64,000 nucleotides of DNA, taken from contig CP048717.1 of assembly GCA_022641835.1 (NCBI GenBank), positions 372,001-436,000 on the forward strand, read 5' to 3'. This document shows, piece by piece, positions 50,099-59,950 of this stretch. Under the pieces are notes generated by a model that was not told the DNA's origin, ran no database searches, and saw nothing but the letters and a program-made list of their open reading frames with translations. A program made the translations under genes and the position numbers. Numbering within the stretch: position 1 is the stretch's first letter; every line of letters begins with the position of its first letter. The stretch is from Petasospora fabianii (lineage: Eukaryota > Ascomycota > Saccharomycetes > Phaffomycetales > Wickerhamomycetaceae).

Positions 50099-50530
50099 AT
50101 GTCCTCTACACTCTTTGACGATATCTTCAACATCTCTGAGGTCGATACTGCCCGTTACAACAAGGTGTCACGTATCGTGGCCGCTTCCACAACGTCTGCA
50201 GACATCAAGATCACACTCGACGTGAACTCTGACCTCTTCCCAGTTAAGGTAAACGACTCCGTCACCGTCACACTTGCATCCTCTCTTTCATTGGACGGTA
50301 GCAAAGATGTTGCTAATACCTCATGGAGACCGCCAAAGGCCGGTGAGAAGACCCTTGCGGACGACTACGATTATGTGATGTATGGTACCGTGTACAAGTT
50401 CGAAGAGGGTAAGGATGACAAAATTGCCGTTTACATTTCATTCGGTGGTCTCTTGCTTTGCTTGGAGGGTGGTTACAGAAACCTCAGCAGTCTGAAGCAG
50501 GAGAATGTCTACTTGTTGATGCGTCGTTAA
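50099..50530 (+). CDS. RPB8: RNA polymerase I, II and III subunit Rpb8
   Basis: Shared small subunit of all three nuclear RNA polymerases. From the ATG at 50099 it has 143 residues (S. cerevisiae 146). It starts [20 protein letters not shown] and ends [18 protein letters not shown], both highly characteristic; the OB-fold middle and the loop with [10 protein letters not shown] are as expected. An in-frame ATG at 50024 adds 25 unlikely residues. Confidence 0.97.
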   Translation: MSSTLFDDIFNISEVDTARYNKVSRIVAASTTSADIKITLDVNSDLFPVKVNDSVTVTLASSLSLDGSKDVANTSWRPPKAGEKTLADDYDYVMYGTVYKFEEGKDDKIAVYISFGGLLLCLEGGYRNLSSLKQENVYLLMRR

Positions 50531-51031
50531 TGTCATCTTCTCGCGATGTGGTTGTTAATAAGGTGTTGGCTCTGGTGTAAGGCCATGGGAGAAGCTGTGT
50601 GGCCATAAAAGAAATGTGATACGAATTTTGTTTGTTCACTGCATGTAATATAGAAGCTTTAAAAAGCATTTCATAGATTGAGTCTTTGTAGGATACCTAT
50701 GGGGTTCGATGACGAAGATCTAATATGCTTTGCTTATGACACAAAGCACAGATATACGAGTGACATAAGACACTCAGCACTAAATAGGCCTTCTTCTTAC
50801 ACACTTTTACCCTTGTTATACTTAGTCATACAATAAGACACATAAGTAGACACAATGTCCTTATCAACAGAAACAAACAACGGTTAAAGTAGTGATAAGG
50901 AAAGAGCGTATCACGTGACTTCCTCATCCCACCTGACGCCTTTATAAAAAAGTCATGTGGAGAAACAATAACTCCGAACCTTTAGTCATCCGCTTTTTGT
51001 TATCACCCTTTGTTAACGACCTACACACTAA
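50531..51031. other. Region between RPB8 and BNA1
   Basis: 501 bp; RPB8 3' end and BNA1 promoter with CACGTG at 50912. Nothing else recognised. Confidence 0.5.
50912..50917. promoter_or_regulatory. CACGTG upstream of BNA1
   Basis: TCACGTGA palindrome, 115-120 bp upstream of the BNA1 start. Confidence 0.4.
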
Positions 51032-51547
51032 ATGCTTCCAGAACCAATCAACATTCCTAAGTGGCTTAAGGAGAATGGACATCTCCTTCAGCCACCAGTC
51101 AACAACTACTGTCTCCACCGTGGTGGCTTCACCGTGATGATTGTGGGTGGACCAAACGAGAGAACAGACTATCATGTAAATCAGACTCCGGAGTACTTTT
51201 ATCAGTACAAGGGCCACATGACACTCAAAGTCGTCGATGAAGGTGTGTTCAGAGACATTACTATTGGTGAAGGTGAGAGTTTCCTGCTCCCAGGAAACAC
51301 ACCACACAATCCTGTCAGATACGCTGATACTGTCGGTATCGTTGTTGAACAGGATAGACCGGAAGGCGTGAATGATCAGATTAGATGGTATTGCTCAAAT
51401 TGTAAGGAGATATGTCACAACATCACATTCTACTGTTCAGATCTTGGCACTCAAGTTAAGGAGGCTATCTTGAGCTTTGATGCTGATAAGGAGGCGAGAA
51501 CTTGTAACAAGTGTGGAACGTTGAATTACTCCAAGCCCCAGGCTTAG
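51032..51547 (+). CDS. BNA1: 3-hydroxyanthranilate 3,4-dioxygenase
   Basis: Opens the ring of 3-hydroxyanthranilate in NAD synthesis from tryptophan. It has 171 residues, a small cupin. Marks are [39 protein letters not shown] (iron ligands His and Glu), [20 protein letters not shown] (third ligand His), and a C-terminal rubredoxin-like pair of CxxC sites (CSNC, CNKC). CTG at 51284-51286 encodes the conserved leucine of FLLP. Confidence 0.96.
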   Translation: MLPEPINIPKWLKENGHLLQPPVNNYCLHRGGFTVMIVGGPNERTDYHVNQTPEYFYQYKGHMTLKVVDEGVFRDITIGEGESFLLPGNTPHNPVRYADTVGIVVEQDRPEGVNDQIRWYCSNCKEICHNITFYCSDLGTQVKEAILSFDADKEARTCNKCGTLNYSKPQA

Positions 51548-51648
51548 TAACTTAACTGTGACATCCACAATCCCTGACCTTCATTACAAAGGTCTACGCT
51601 GTATATATGAAGTTAATTCAATGCCCGTTTATGAATATTAAGTGTCTT

Positions 51649-54354
51649 CTACTGGTGGTCTTCTAGGATGTTGTTCTTGGCCCACTCTCTCAGTCTTGTC
51701 ATCAAGTTGCTGTATGCGTTATGGTAGTTGATGTTATGGTCAGAATCCGGATAAACCATCAGATCAAAATTAGTTATCGAATGCATATTCAAATCATCGA
51801 GCAGCTTATAAGTGTTTTGGATATGGACATTGTCATCACCGGTACCATGCATGATTGAAAATCTCTTGACACCTTTAAGCCCCTCGACATGAGCAATTCT
51901 CGACTCCTTGTAACCATCCTCATTATCCTTTGGCTGGTCCATGTATCTCTCAGTATACATAGAGTCATACATTCTCCAGTCAGTAACAGGAGCCACCGCC
52001 ATCCCATACTTGAAGACATTACCTTGATCGTACTCTAGTGTCTTCAACGTAGTGAAGCCACCATAACTCCAGCCCCAAATGGCTACCTTCTCTTCATCAA
52101 TATAGTCCCTCGAATCAAGCCATAATTTCGTCATTTCAGTCAAATCCCTCGGCTCCCAATGTCCAATATGTCTCTTAGCATACGAGCGATACTTCCATCC
52201 CTGGCCACCTGTACCTCTTGGATCAATGTACAGGATCACAGCATCCAAATCATCAGAGATGTTGTCCTCAAATCCGGTATGTAACATCACATTCAATTTT
52301 CTGAACCCTGGACCACCATACACTGAAAGAAGTAGAGGATGCTTTTTCGTCTTGTTGAAGTTTTCAGGAACCATCTCGATGACATCCACAGTCTCACCAT
52401 CTGACAAAGCCACAGTGTGATAAGACCGACGGGCACCAGTAAAGTCGACAGAGCGTTTCTCACGAGATGATGGTTTCTCAGCGATGGTGAATGAGTTGGT
52501 ATCAATTAGGTAGATGAGTGGAAAAGTTGGTCCCTCGTTGTAATCATAGGCGAATCTTGCACCTGGTGAAAACACAACCTCATGGTATGCAGGAGTTGAG
52601 ATATCAGAGATAGAATATATCTGCTTGGTCGTAATGTCAACAGCAAAGAGATGTTTCTCGAAGTGAGATTGACGATTGGCAGTGAAATAAAGAAGATTAG
52701 AGGTGTCGTCAAACTTCAAGATCGAGATGACTTCCCATTCGCCAGATGTGAGAATTATTGGACCCTCTGTTGAATCGAGGGACTCAAAAAGACCAATGTG
52801 GTTGTATCCATTGTTCTCGACGATATCGACAAAACCATCAGTAGATCTTTTGACCGTCTCGTTGCGTGGAATTGCAATCATGTCGTTGAAGTTTTCAATC
52901 CATCCATCGTATTTGCTTGAGTCAATTGAGTAGAATACACGCGATACATGATCCTTGACCACTCTATAGTCTAATTTCTTCGACTCTCTGTCTGTTTCTC
53001 GGATGACAAGCGTGTTGTCAATGAATGTGGAACCATAGCAAATCCAATCATCACCAAGCTTGGAATCCCCTCTCTCAATTGCACTTAGTGACTTTCCTTC
53101 AACTTCATAGTGGTGTAGAGAAACTCTCGGGTTGGTGTTTCCTGGCTTTGGATATTTGATGTACTCAAGCTTTGGATAAACACCTTGATCAAATTTCTCC
53201 AAAGGAAGTTCCTCCACGCCAGTTTCATTAAATTTCAGGAATGCAAGCTGCTTGTCATCAGCACTCCACCAGATAGCAGAGTCAGTAGCCAAAATCTCCT
53301 CCTCATACACCCAATCGGTCTTACCATTCAAAATCTCCTCAGAGCCATCAGTGGTCACAGCATCAACTTTCCTCGTTTCGGTGTCAAAGACGTATAAATC
53401 ACCATCCTGGACGAAAGACACATATTTCCCCGTAGAAGACCACGATGCATGTTGGATCTTTGATGTAGACTTTCCAGACGTGATAGCGGTGAAGTCCCCT
53501 TTGTTCGCATCAAACAGATAGAAATCAGCCAGTGTGGAATGTCTGAACCTTTTCTCATAGTTCGAGAAAATCAGAGCCTTGGATCCATTACCATGAGGAA
53601 TGAGCGCTTCAATGATAATCTCTTGGCCCTCGAAATCGAATTTATCGCTGTCATGTAACGTCTTTTCAAACTCGGGATCAGCAAGCTTCTTCAAGACGAA
53701 TCTATTGCCCTGTTTGATGAGATAAAGTCCATCATCGTCCTTCTTCTTTAGATTGTTTGCTGAGACGAACATCACCTGCGACTGGAGGACACTTTCTTTG
53801 TACCCAAGATGTGGAATAGGTTCTCGAGATGGTCGTGTTGGCTTCTCTGTAAGTGCAACGAGCTCCTTCGTAGTAGTTGGTGTGGATGATTCCCTGTCTT
53901 GGCTGAGGATGGATGAAAGGGGCTCTTTCATTGGAGCCTGCGTCGTACCGATGCTTGATAGTATGGGTGTTCCAGATGAAATAATTATTGAAGCGGTAGA
54001 TGAGGTATATTGGGCAAGTGTGCTATTCTTGATAGCATTCCTGCTCGAGTGGTTCCCACTTCTGTAACTCAGCAGCCAGGCTGTATAGACCACTGCGATG
54101 ATCACGACCAATCCCCCTAGAGCCGCTCGCTTAAGCCTTTTCACAGGCATGAGGGAGATAAACTGCGTGTCTGACTCGAAGTCCTCATAGTTCGGCGAGT
54201 TTCTACCGAGATAATTGACCTCTTGGAGTAGTTGTGACGCGGCCGAGCCTGAGGAGGACCGTGGGGTTGACGGGGCCAGATCGCCGTCCTGCGAGGACTG
54301 GGATCGCGAGAGTGGTTGTAGCTCAATATCGAGCGAGTCACGAGGCATTGACAA
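51649..54354 (-). CDS. Dipeptidyl aminopeptidase, DAP2/STE13 family (copy A)
   Basis: A type II membrane serine peptidase of family S9B that removes X-Pro or X-Ala dipeptides, in the Golgi (Ste13 type, pheromone maturation) or vacuole (Dap2 type). It has 901 residues. A cytosolic tail of about 78 precedes the membrane span LGGLVVIIAVVYTAWLL; a beta-propeller follows (DWVYEEEILATDSAIWWS), then the hydrolase domain with GWSYGG (Ser763), GDDNVH (Asp) and DSDHNI (His). The family is sure; Ste13 or Dap2 is not decided. Its paralogue lies next to it on the same strand, 233 bp upstream. Confidence 0.92.
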   Translation of the reverse strand: MSMPRDSLDIELQPLSRSQSSQDGDLAPSTPRSSSGSAASQLLQEVNYLGRNSPNYEDFESDTQFISLMPVKRLKRAALGGLVVIIAVVYTAWLLSYRSGNHSSRNAIKNSTLAQYTSSTASIIISSGTPILSSIGTTQAPMKEPLSSILSQDRESSTPTTTKELVALTEKPTRPSREPIPHLGYKESVLQSQVMFVSANNLKKKDDDGLYLIKQGNRFVLKKLADPEFEKTLHDSDKFDFEGQEIIIEALIPHGNGSKALIFSNYEKRFRHSTLADFYLFDANKGDFTAITSGKSTSKIQHASWSSTGKYVSFVQDGDLYVFDTETRKVDAVTTDGSEEILNGKTDWVYEEEILATDSAIWWSADDKQLAFLKFNETGVEELPLEKFDQGVYPKLEYIKYPKPGNTNPRVSLHHYEVEGKSLSAIERGDSKLGDDWICYGSTFIDNTLVIRETDRESKKLDYRVVKDHVSRVFYSIDSSKYDGWIENFNDMIAIPRNETVKRSTDGFVDIVENNGYNHIGLFESLDSTEGPIILTSGEWEVISILKFDDTSNLLYFTANRQSHFEKHLFAVDITTKQIYSISDISTPAYHEVVFSPGARFAYDYNEGPTFPLIYLIDTNSFTIAEKPSSREKRSVDFTGARRSYHTVALSDGETVDVIEMVPENFNKTKKHPLLLSVYGGPGFRKLNVMLHTGFEDNISDDLDAVILYIDPRGTGGQGWKYRSYAKRHIGHWEPRDLTEMTKLWLDSRDYIDEEKVAIWGWSYGGFTTLKTLEYDQGNVFKYGMAVAPVTDWRMYDSMYTERYMDQPKDNEDGYKESRIAHVEGLKGVKRFSIMHGTGDDNVHIQNTYKLLDDLNMHSITNFDLMVYPDSDHNINYHNAYSNLMTRLREWAKNNILEDHQ

Positions 54355-54587
54355 TAGTCCAGTTAATCAGGACCAGTGAACGTAAAGATGGAGTGGGTCG
54401 ACTCTTGTGCTGAAATGTAAGTCAATGGTCTGTTTTGTTGATACAATGACACCCGCACTTGTCGGCGCGGGACACAAAGCACAAAAGCCTCCCCGCATTA
54501 ACGGACATGTCGATGGATAGACATTTACGATGTTCTAGAGTATCAGATCTATTACTCAAATTTTAAACAGAGAACTAAACATATGAA

Positions 54588-57305
54588 TCATTTGTGCCCA
54601 ATTTTGTCGTAATCACCCTCAAATGCGTCCTTCAGCCACTTGAAGAGCTTATCGTACACTACCGGATTGGCATTGTGATACAAGATCGAGTGCTCAGAGT
54701 CGGGGAAGACATGTACGTCATAGTTCTCAATGGTTTTCATATTGAGCATGTCAAGCAAGGAATATGTGTTTTGGACATGGACGTTATCATCTGCGGTACC
54801 GTGCATCAATAGGAATCTCCTGACAGAACCCAGAGCCTCAACGTCCTTGATTTGAGAGACTTCATAACCATCCTTGTTGTTCTCCGGCTCATCCATGTAT
54901 CTCTCGGTGTAAATAGAGTCGTAGAGCAACCAGTTAGTCACTGGGGCCACAGCCATACCATACTTGAACGTCTCACCTTTGTCGTACTCCAATGTCTTAA
55001 GCGTGGTGAATCCACCATAACTCCAACCCCAGCATGCAGTCTTATCGGTATCGATAAAGCCCTTCTCGATCCACTTCTTCGTTACACTGACAATGTCTCG
55101 TGGCTCCCAGTATCCAATGTTCTTATTGGCCCATGATCTGTGCTTCCATCCAGCACCACCAGTGCCTCTTGGCTCAATATACAACACAACAGCCTCAAGA
55201 GACGAACTGACAGCATCCTTGAAGTCGATGCCCATGTCTGATTTGGCAGTATGGGATCCCGGGCCAGCGTAATAGTGCACTAGGAGTGGATATTTCTTCT
55301 TCTCGTCAAAGTTTGGTGGGAGGATCTCCAACACATCGAGTGTCACAGGCGAACCATCATCATACTTATCAACGTCGACCCTATGGAACTTTTTGGTTGG
55401 ATACAAGAACCTCGTCTTGGAAGACAGCCATAGTGTAGAGGATGTGAGGGGCACTTTCATTTTCAGGTCCTCCATATCAACGATACCACTAGACTCCATC
55501 TCCAGCGCTTTCTGTTGGGTCAAGTAGGCAAATTTAGCATTTGGAGAGAATGCGGCGGTATTGAAGCCACTGATGGTGTCATCGGTGAGTGCAGTGATTT
55601 CTTTAGTTTCCAAATGGACCGAGTAGATGTGTTGATCGATTGGGGCCTTTGAAGCGTGGAAGTAGACAAGCTTCTTATCAGCGTCGTAGCCCAAGGGAGA
55701 ACCAGTGACTTCCCAGTTACCTTTAGTCAATGGAACTGGCTTGGCATCTGCAGAGGAGAAATAGACGAGGTGGTTGTACCCATCAACAACATAGGTGTCA
55801 ACATAACCATTAGTACCATCCTCACTTGAAGCTGGGATGAGAAGTGGAGCGTTGAACTTTTCAATCCAACCATTGTATTCCTTCTTAGCATTCACCTCAT
55901 GAACGATTTTGGATTGCTCAGACTGTGGGTTGAACAATCTCACATTCAACAAATTGGATTCACGATCAGTTTCTTTCAACAGCAAGGAGTCCTTATCGAC
56001 CCAAAATGCTTCGTACAGAACCCATTCGTCGCCGAGTTTGGAGTCGGTTCTAGGAACTTCGGTAGTGGTCTTCTCAGTAATATCATAGACATGAACGCTC
56101 ACAACTGGATTTTTGAAGCCTGGCTTTGGATAGATGACCTTTTTCGACACCGGATATCTGGTAGCACCACCTTCAGAAGTCTGAACGTAGTAATCAATAT
56201 TATATTCCGGGACATCTTCCTCGCTCGTCTTTAAAAACGCAACTCTCTTCTCATCAGGGGACCACCAAAGAGCATCTTCAGTAGCCAGAACTTCTTCCTC
56301 ATAGACCCAATCAGGTTTAGCATTCAGAAGTCTTTCAGCACCGTCCGAAGTGACACGCTCAACGGCACCACCACCGATTGGTTTGATGTAGAGATCATTA
56401 TTTAATACGATGGAGACGTAGTTATAATTTGGAGACCACTTGGCATATGAGATCTTTTGAATGGCACCGTCGTCAGTTGTCATGATTGGAACGACTGTTT
56501 TCTCTGTCATGTCAAAGAACCAATAGTAAGATAAGCTTGAGTGACGATAAACTGACTCCTTATCAGTGGAGAGGATTGCCCAAGTCATATCATGGTTTGG
56601 TGAGAAAGTGGCGAGTTTATACTCTTGATCGTCATAAGTGAATGTAAACTGTTCAAGGAGTAGCTTTGAGTATTCTGGGTCTGAGACTTTGCGGGCGACG
56701 AAGTTGTCACGTTCGGCATAGTAGTAAAGACCTTCGTCTTTCTCTGAGGTAGATGTAGCTGGTGGATGGAGGAAATAGGCAGGGAATGAGTATACGCGGA
56801 GGTAACCCAAGTCACGCATTCCGATTCTGGAACGTTCCTGTGCCTTTGCTGGGAGTTTTGGTTCAGCTTCTGTGTCTTGATCTACTTTTTTGGAATCATC
56901 AGCTTGATGATTTGGGTCGACAACTGGCTCATCATTATCATCATAGTTGATCTCCTGGGTATCTTTGACTGGGGCATCATTATCTGAGTCATTTTGTTCA
57001 CCTGCAACCTCAGGAGCAGAATCACTGATAGTACCAATCTTACTCTTGTAGTAATCAATGACGCCATCTGCACCTCCACTGATAAACACCATAGTACCTG
57101 CAATCCATAATGAAATCACAAATGCAAGGACGATGGCGAGTTTCTTCTTTTTACCCCCGAGAGAGAATCTTCCTCGTGATGGACTTGCAAGTTGATTAAT
57201 CTTTGATCGAAGAAGTGATGCCTCGATTGAATCGGAAGGACCCTGTTCGATGTCGAATTGGGATGTATTGACCATCTCGATGGCTTCTGGATCCTCCTTA
57301 GCCAT
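54588..57305 (-). CDS. Dipeptidyl aminopeptidase, DAP2/STE13 family (copy B)
   Basis: Tandem paralogue of copy A, 905 residues from the ATG at 57305; a further in-frame ATG at 57341 adds 12. The membrane span is LAIVLAFVISLWIAGTMVFI at about 57-76, then an acidic linker (D- and E-rich) not present in copy A. Propeller and hydrolase match copy A closely, with GWSYGG (Ser762), TADDNVH and DSEHSI. The two copies share long stretches such as FTTLKTLEYDxGxxFKYGMA but are clearly diverged, so the duplication is old. One copy may serve the Golgi and the other the vacuole; which is which is not shown. Confidence 0.92.
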   Translation of the reverse strand: MAKEDPEAIEMVNTSQFDIEQGPSDSIEASLLRSKINQLASPSRGRFSLGGKKKKLAIVLAFVISLWIAGTMVFISGGADGVIDYYKSKIGTISDSAPEVAGEQNDSDNDAPVKDTQEINYDDNDEPVVDPNHQADDSKKVDQDTEAEPKLPAKAQERSRIGMRDLGYLRVYSFPAYFLHPPATSTSEKDEGLYYYAERDNFVARKVSDPEYSKLLLEQFTFTYDDQEYKLATFSPNHDMTWAILSTDKESVYRHSSLSYYWFFDMTEKTVVPIMTTDDGAIQKISYAKWSPNYNYVSIVLNNDLYIKPIGGGAVERVTSDGAERLLNAKPDWVYEEEVLATEDALWWSPDEKRVAFLKTSEEDVPEYNIDYYVQTSEGGATRYPVSKKVIYPKPGFKNPVVSVHVYDITEKTTTEVPRTDSKLGDEWVLYEAFWVDKDSLLLKETDRESNLLNVRLFNPQSEQSKIVHEVNAKKEYNGWIEKFNAPLLIPASSEDGTNGYVDTYVVDGYNHLVYFSSADAKPVPLTKGNWEVTGSPLGYDADKKLVYFHASKAPIDQHIYSVHLETKEITALTDDTISGFNTAAFSPNAKFAYLTQQKALEMESSGIVDMEDLKMKVPLTSSTLWLSSKTRFLYPTKKFHRVDVDKYDDGSPVTLDVLEILPPNFDEKKKYPLLVHYYAGPGSHTAKSDMGIDFKDAVSSSLEAVVLYIEPRGTGGAGWKHRSWANKNIGYWEPRDIVSVTKKWIEKGFIDTDKTACWGWSYGGFTTLKTLEYDKGETFKYGMAVAPVTNWLLYDSIYTERYMDEPENNKDGYEVSQIKDVEALGSVRRFLLMHGTADDNVHVQNTYSLLDMLNMKTIENYDVHVFPDSEHSILYHNANPVVYDKLFKWLKDAFEGDYDKIGHK

Positions 57306-57804
57306 GGTGTTGAAAACTCTCCTGTGGCCGAGGAAATACACTAGTGAGTGATCAAATGGGAGAAAGGTAAGATCTTAAAATATCAGAGAGAGTGTCGGTG
57401 TGCTTTTTAGTTGCAGATAAGTCGGTTTCAAAGCACCCCGTTTGGAGGACAAATGCGGTAACTCCAGGATGTGTATCGCGCAGAGGGTGTCAACTGAAAA
57501 GTTTATCAAAAGTGTTCGCTTATGAGACTCGGGACCCTCATATGATTATAGACCTGCCATTTGTCGATATGAGAGAGCTTAAACCGGTTTAAATACTGAA
57601 AAAAGGAGTACATATAAGAGTACACCTTACTAATGAACCCTAGCTTGATAGTCTATACTCTTAACGTCACGTGCTTATTACCGGATATTACCAATCTCGG
57701 GCTCTTCGAGCAATTGCTGTAGATCAAGCATATAAATACCCAACTACGTTAATAACTAAGTAAGTAACTAAGTAACTCATCTAGCTATCAGAATATCTGA
57801 CACA
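57306..57804. other. Divergent region, DPAP copy B / HhH gene
   Basis: 499 bp with CACGTG at 57668 and a TATA-like run (AGCATATAAATACC) at about 57727. No gene recognised. Confidence 0.5.
57668..57673. promoter_or_regulatory. CACGTG upstream of the HhH gene
   Basis: TCACGTG core 132 bp upstream of the start at 57805. Confidence 0.4.
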
Positions 57805-58581
57805 ATGCCACCAAGGAAATCTACCAAAAGGAAACTGGAGTCGTCACCTGCACTTATCTCTAAGGAAGACGCATCTGCTATTATATCACAATTGCTTAAA
57901 TCACATCAAAAGTACTATGATAAGTTCACCAAGGAAGTTGCACGAAATGATAAATTGGTACCATTAGATAAATGGCGGAATGAATTCCCAGAGACATTGA
58001 AGGAAAGATATAATACGGATCCAAAGAGTTTACTGTTGACTAAACCTGAATTGATAAGACTTATGGATTGGAAGTTGACAAAGGGTAAATTCCGTCCAAC
58101 ATTATTCAAATTACTCAATCAAAACTCTGAGGAGTCAATTGAGACCGCTACAAAGGATGGATTTGCTCAATTCTTGGAGCTTAAGGACTCGGAAGAGGTT
58201 ACGAAGGATGAATACCTTACAATAACGAAGAAATCTATTCAAACGTTGTCTACATTACGAGGTATTGGTCCAGCAACTGCATCTCTTATGCTTTCATTAT
58301 TATCTTCAATAACGAATCTTGCACCACCTTTCTTTAGTGATGAAAGTGCAGAATGGACATTTGTTAAGATTCGTGGTACAGAAGTTGAAAAATTGAAATA
58401 TTCAATTGGTGAATATATGGAGTATGTTGAATGGTGGTTTGATCTAATTGGACCCAAGTTTAAAGAATGCGGTGCTTTATTGGAACAAGGCGCCTGGTGT
58501 GAAAGATTAAAAGATCTAGGTATGTCTGGGGATGACGATGATGATATCGCTAGAGATATAAAGAAACAAAAGACTGAATAA
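57805..58581 (+). CDS. Unknown conserved-looking protein with a helix-hairpin-helix motif
   Basis: 258 residues, name not known to me. The N-terminus is basic (PPRKSTKRK). Motifs that look conserved are LLTKPELIRLMDWKLTKGKFRP at about 77-98 and LRGIGPATASLMLSLLS at 151-167, the latter a classic helix-hairpin-helix (GIG) DNA-binding turn as in DNA glycosylases and repair nucleases. Then come PPFFSDESAEW and EWWFDLIGPKF. The end is acidic and basic (DDDDDIARDIKKQKTE), possibly nuclear. The catalytic Asp or Lys of HhH glycosylases is not obvious. A DNA-related role is inference from one motif. Codon use is more AT-rich than its neighbours. Confidence 0.7.
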   Translation: MPPRKSTKRKLESSPALISKEDASAIISQLLKSHQKYYDKFTKEVARNDKLVPLDKWRNEFPETLKERYNTDPKSLLLTKPELIRLMDWKLTKGKFRPTLFKLLNQNSEESIETATKDGFAQFLELKDSEEVTKDEYLTITKKSIQTLSTLRGIGPATASLMLSLLSSITNLAPPFFSDESAEWTFVKIRGTEVEKLKYSIGEYMEYVEWWFDLIGPKFKECGALLEQGAWCERLKDLGMSGDDDDDIARDIKKQKTE

Positions 58582-59162
58582 CATATATATTGGCCGCTGG
58601 GTGGTAACAATTGGACAAGCTTACGTAATACTCTTCTCCTATTCATGTCATATATTGATAGCTGAATATCGATATTACAATTCAATATAGTAGACGGGAC
58701 GGCACTATAGCAATATAACCCCCCAAGGAAGGTCACACCGGTGTTCTCCGCGTGATCAGAAACACAATCTGTCAATTTGAAACTATATAGTTATGAGATG
58801 AACGGATAGGCTATTTGTCTGCGAGAGGGGAAAAAGCGATCCGCGGATCTAGTCTAGAGTTGGAATTATGCATTTGTATTGGTGCAACATGGGAGAGAGA
58901 GGAGGAGGGGCATGTTCGGAGAGAACGGAGGCAGGTAGTCTAATAAATTAAACATTCTAATAAATATAAACTTGAGTCTATGACCCTGGTGTTATATATG
59001 TTAACAAGAATTGTATGAGCTAGGCTCAGCCGCAAGCCAGCTCGAGTTCGGCGACCCGCAAAGACTCTCGGGAATCTCATCAAATGCAGGTGGAGCTCCA
59101 TGTCCAGCGCTTAGCTTAGCTTGCTCGGAAAATCCTTTTTCTCCGGACAGTCACATTCCCTT

Positions 59163-59186
59163 TACTATTCTACTATTCTACTATTG
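59163..59186. repeat. 8-bp tandem repeat, unit TACTATTC, three copies
   Basis: Perfect copies at 59163-59170 and 59171-59178; the third (59179-59186) has one mismatch. Confidence 0.85.
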
Positions 59187-59514
59187 TATAAGGGACATTC
59201 TCATATGAATATTGTAAGGATATGTTTGTGATGAGCCGTTGTGTGTGTTTGGTTTGACATATTGAGATGGACTATGGTGATATATGAGAGAAACACTATA
59301 TATTTTCTTGTGACCTTTAACTACAACGATATATATGTATATGTGTGTGTCCTTTGGACAAATCTGGGGACAGCCGAGTTGTCGCGTGGATCAATGAGAA
59401 AGGAGGACAGACAAGATTAATATGTGGCAGTTCAAGACGGGCAGATCATCGGCCAAATAGAGACGAGACACTAGCAAGGAGCTCCGTAATTCATGCATAA
59501 TCCATCTAAGGTAG

Positions 59515-59550
59515 CCACTAGGGCTGGCCACTAGGGCTTACCCACTAGGG
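59515..59550. promoter_or_regulatory. Three direct copies of CCACTAGGG
   Basis: Copies at 59515-59523, 59528-59536 and 59542-59550, start spacings 13 and 14 bp, about 400 bp upstream of the zinc-cluster start. The spacing looks like a cluster of protein sites or a decayed tandem repeat. Confidence 0.5.
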
Positions 59551-59950
59551 ATAGATACCAGTAGATATTGTGGGGACAGACAGACCCGTCTGCCCCGCAA
59601 CAGACCCCTCGTTGCCTCCGGCATAAGCCAGCGGACAGCCTCTGCCATATGGACGAGAGGCTGTTTGTCTGCGGCTGTCCGGGGTGCATATGCTAATTGT
59701 AAAACTGTGAAATGCGGCAACAGGACATTCAACGTGATTTCGGCTGGTCCTCCCCTTGCTCCACCCTGCTCCACCCGGCACCACCCGCCCTTGGCCCGGT
59801 GCCTTATATCCTGCTTCGGCCCCAGGAACCGTTGACAATCATGGCCTACCCCCACATTGTTTTCCTCTACCTTTCTCTTAGTTCTCCCTCATATCTCTTG
59901 TCTGTTTCTCTCATTTACTCTCCACCTGTTTCACAGCTGTAACAACCACA

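Larger units (their letters stand above)
58582..59950. other. Long upstream region of the zinc-cluster gene
   Basis: 1369 bp, the longest gene-free stretch in the window. It holds the TACTATTC repeat (59163), TA- and GT-rich runs at about 59295-59350, the CCACTAGGG triplet (59515), CGG/CCG triplets near 59615-59635, and a C-rich stretch with repeated GCTCCACCC at about 59755-59790. No RNA gene or convincing ORF seen. Confidence 0.6.

Noticed and set aside
59538-59855. Two overlapping about-100-codon minus frames in the zinc-cluster upstream region
   Set aside because: Both come from the GC-rich repeat stretch; G/R/P-rich products without motifs.
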